64,000 nt of DNA, from NCBI RefSeq assembly GCF_001261715.1, contig NZ_CVRU01000056.1:1-64000 (forward strand). The letters are read 5' to 3'. The DNA is from Dysgonomonas sp. HGC4. Its GTDB lineage: Bacteria > Bacteroidota > Bacteroidia > Bacteroidales > Dysgonomonadaceae. The notes beneath the pieces are model-generated. The model searched no databases and was not told where the DNA came from. It saw only the letters and a program-made list of their open reading frames with translations. How positions within the stretch are numbered: the stretch's first letter is position 1; each line of letters starts with the position of its first letter. Both the position numbers and the translations under genes were made by a program. Of this stretch, positions 63,725 to 64,000 are shown in pieces.

Positions 63725-63996
63725 AATAAGCAATCTATTTGATTTAAAAATTCTGTTAACTGACTATCTATTATAGTTTCTGAAATGGGGGTTTCTTGTG
63801 GCTTTTCTTCCGTTTTTGGTTCTTCGGTTATAGTTGAAACTTTATTTTTTGCGTGTAAATCTACTTTGTGAATATAGGGTACTTTGTATTTGGGATGGGG
63901 TTTTACTTCCCATTCTGCCCACTTTTCAAGACTTAATGTATTCATGTGTTCAACTGTACCATACAAGCCGTTTAAACAAAGATTTATAAGTGTCAT
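63721..63996 (-). CDS. Hypothetical phage-element protein
   Basis: 91 aa, start ATG at 63996, 4 bp from the window edge. MTLINLCLNGLYGTVEHMNTLSLEKWAEWEVKPHPKY.. and a central Glu/Lys/Pro/Thr-rich stretch (ITEEPKTEEKPQETPISE). No domain recognised. The end overlaps the next gene (4 bp). Because it lies at the edge, a longer upstream start cannot be excluded. Confidence 0.4.
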   Translation of the reverse strand: MTLINLCLNGLYGTVEHMNTLSLEKWAEWEVKPHPKYKVPYIHKVDLHAKNKVSTITEEPKTEEKPQETPISETIIDSQLTEFLNQIDCLL

Positions 63997-64000
63997 TTGG

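Larger units (their letters stand above)
44346..64000. mobile_element. Integrated phage-like element at tRNA-Ala (left end; runs out of the window)
   Basis: Starts at the tRNA 3' end and continues past the right edge. It contains a tyrosine recombinase next to the tRNA, tail hub-like, tape measure, endolysin, holin, tail fibre, neck-type and portal genes, almost all on the minus strand. The dispersed chromosomal palindrome disappears at this border. The right attachment site is not in the window. Confidence 0.85.

Noticed and set aside
1-64000. CRISPR arrays, rRNA genes, insertion-sequence transposases, toxin-antitoxin pairs.
   Set aside because: No regularly spaced direct repeats, no rRNA-like sequence, no transposase and no recognisable antitoxin or toxin were seen.

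Overview
The window is a stretch of a low-GC Bacteroidetes chromosome (order Bacteroidales, most like Dysgonomonas/Parabacteroides relatives; genus is an inference) whose right third is occupied by a phage-like element. Evidence for the phylum: several perfect Bacteroidetes -7 promoter boxes (TAnnTTTG), the order rpmB-rpmG-DUF4295, an outer-membrane TonB-dependent beta-barrel with a carboxypeptidase-like plug, a DUF4286 protein, an inositol-lipid locus and HU-family duplication. Starts rarely have a strong Shine-Dalgarno sequence.

0-7 kb, all on the minus strand: an inositol-lipid locus. From upstream to downstream it reads pdxA, sugar/alditol nucleotidyltransferase, RimK-like ATP-grasp enzyme, CDP-alcohol phosphatidyltransferase, HAD phosphatase, a broken gene, and myo-inositol-1-phosphate synthase (ino1) ending at a strong terminator. 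7-20 kb: housekeeping genes, mostly minus strand (rlmN, pgi, gpsA, lysS, an HU-TM-LysM fusion protein plus a plain HU, rimO, ftsY, DUF4295-rpmG-rpmB). 19.5-36.8 kb: envelope genes (secreted metallophosphoesterase, a large BamA-like barrel protein, a TIGR01212 radical SAM enzyme, a giant AsmA-like protein, a TonB-dependent-receptor-like protein, a MATE exporter, a DKNYY/TPR-like protein, a phosphoethanolamine transferase). 37-44.3 kb: corA, acyltransferase-3, DJ-1/PfpI, TonB, pdxJ, nadK, ruvC, DUF4286.

44.3-64 kb: a tRNA-Ala(GGC) gene is followed by a tyrosine recombinase reading away from it, then a convergent minus-strand block of phage genes (tail hub-like, tape measure, M15 endolysin, holin, tail fibre with a phosphoesterase domain, neck-type proteins, portal, several unknowns, a lipoprotein). 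The element runs off the right edge. No terminase, major capsid or major tail protein is recognisable in the part seen.

Features not explained by genes: (i) a dispersed, divergent 60-95 bp repeat ending in the palindrome AGGTCTnAGACCT, placed against gene ends in the chromosomal part and absent from the phage part; (ii) a perfect 48-bp palindrome at 24.6 kb; (iii) in the phage element, a 16-bp inverted repeat that can fold over a start codon, with a third copy in front of a 10-codon ORF; (iv) a 35-residue, eight-cysteine protein encoded in a gap between phage genes; (v) a terminator-tail motif repeated behind phage operons. There is no CRISPR array and no rRNA.
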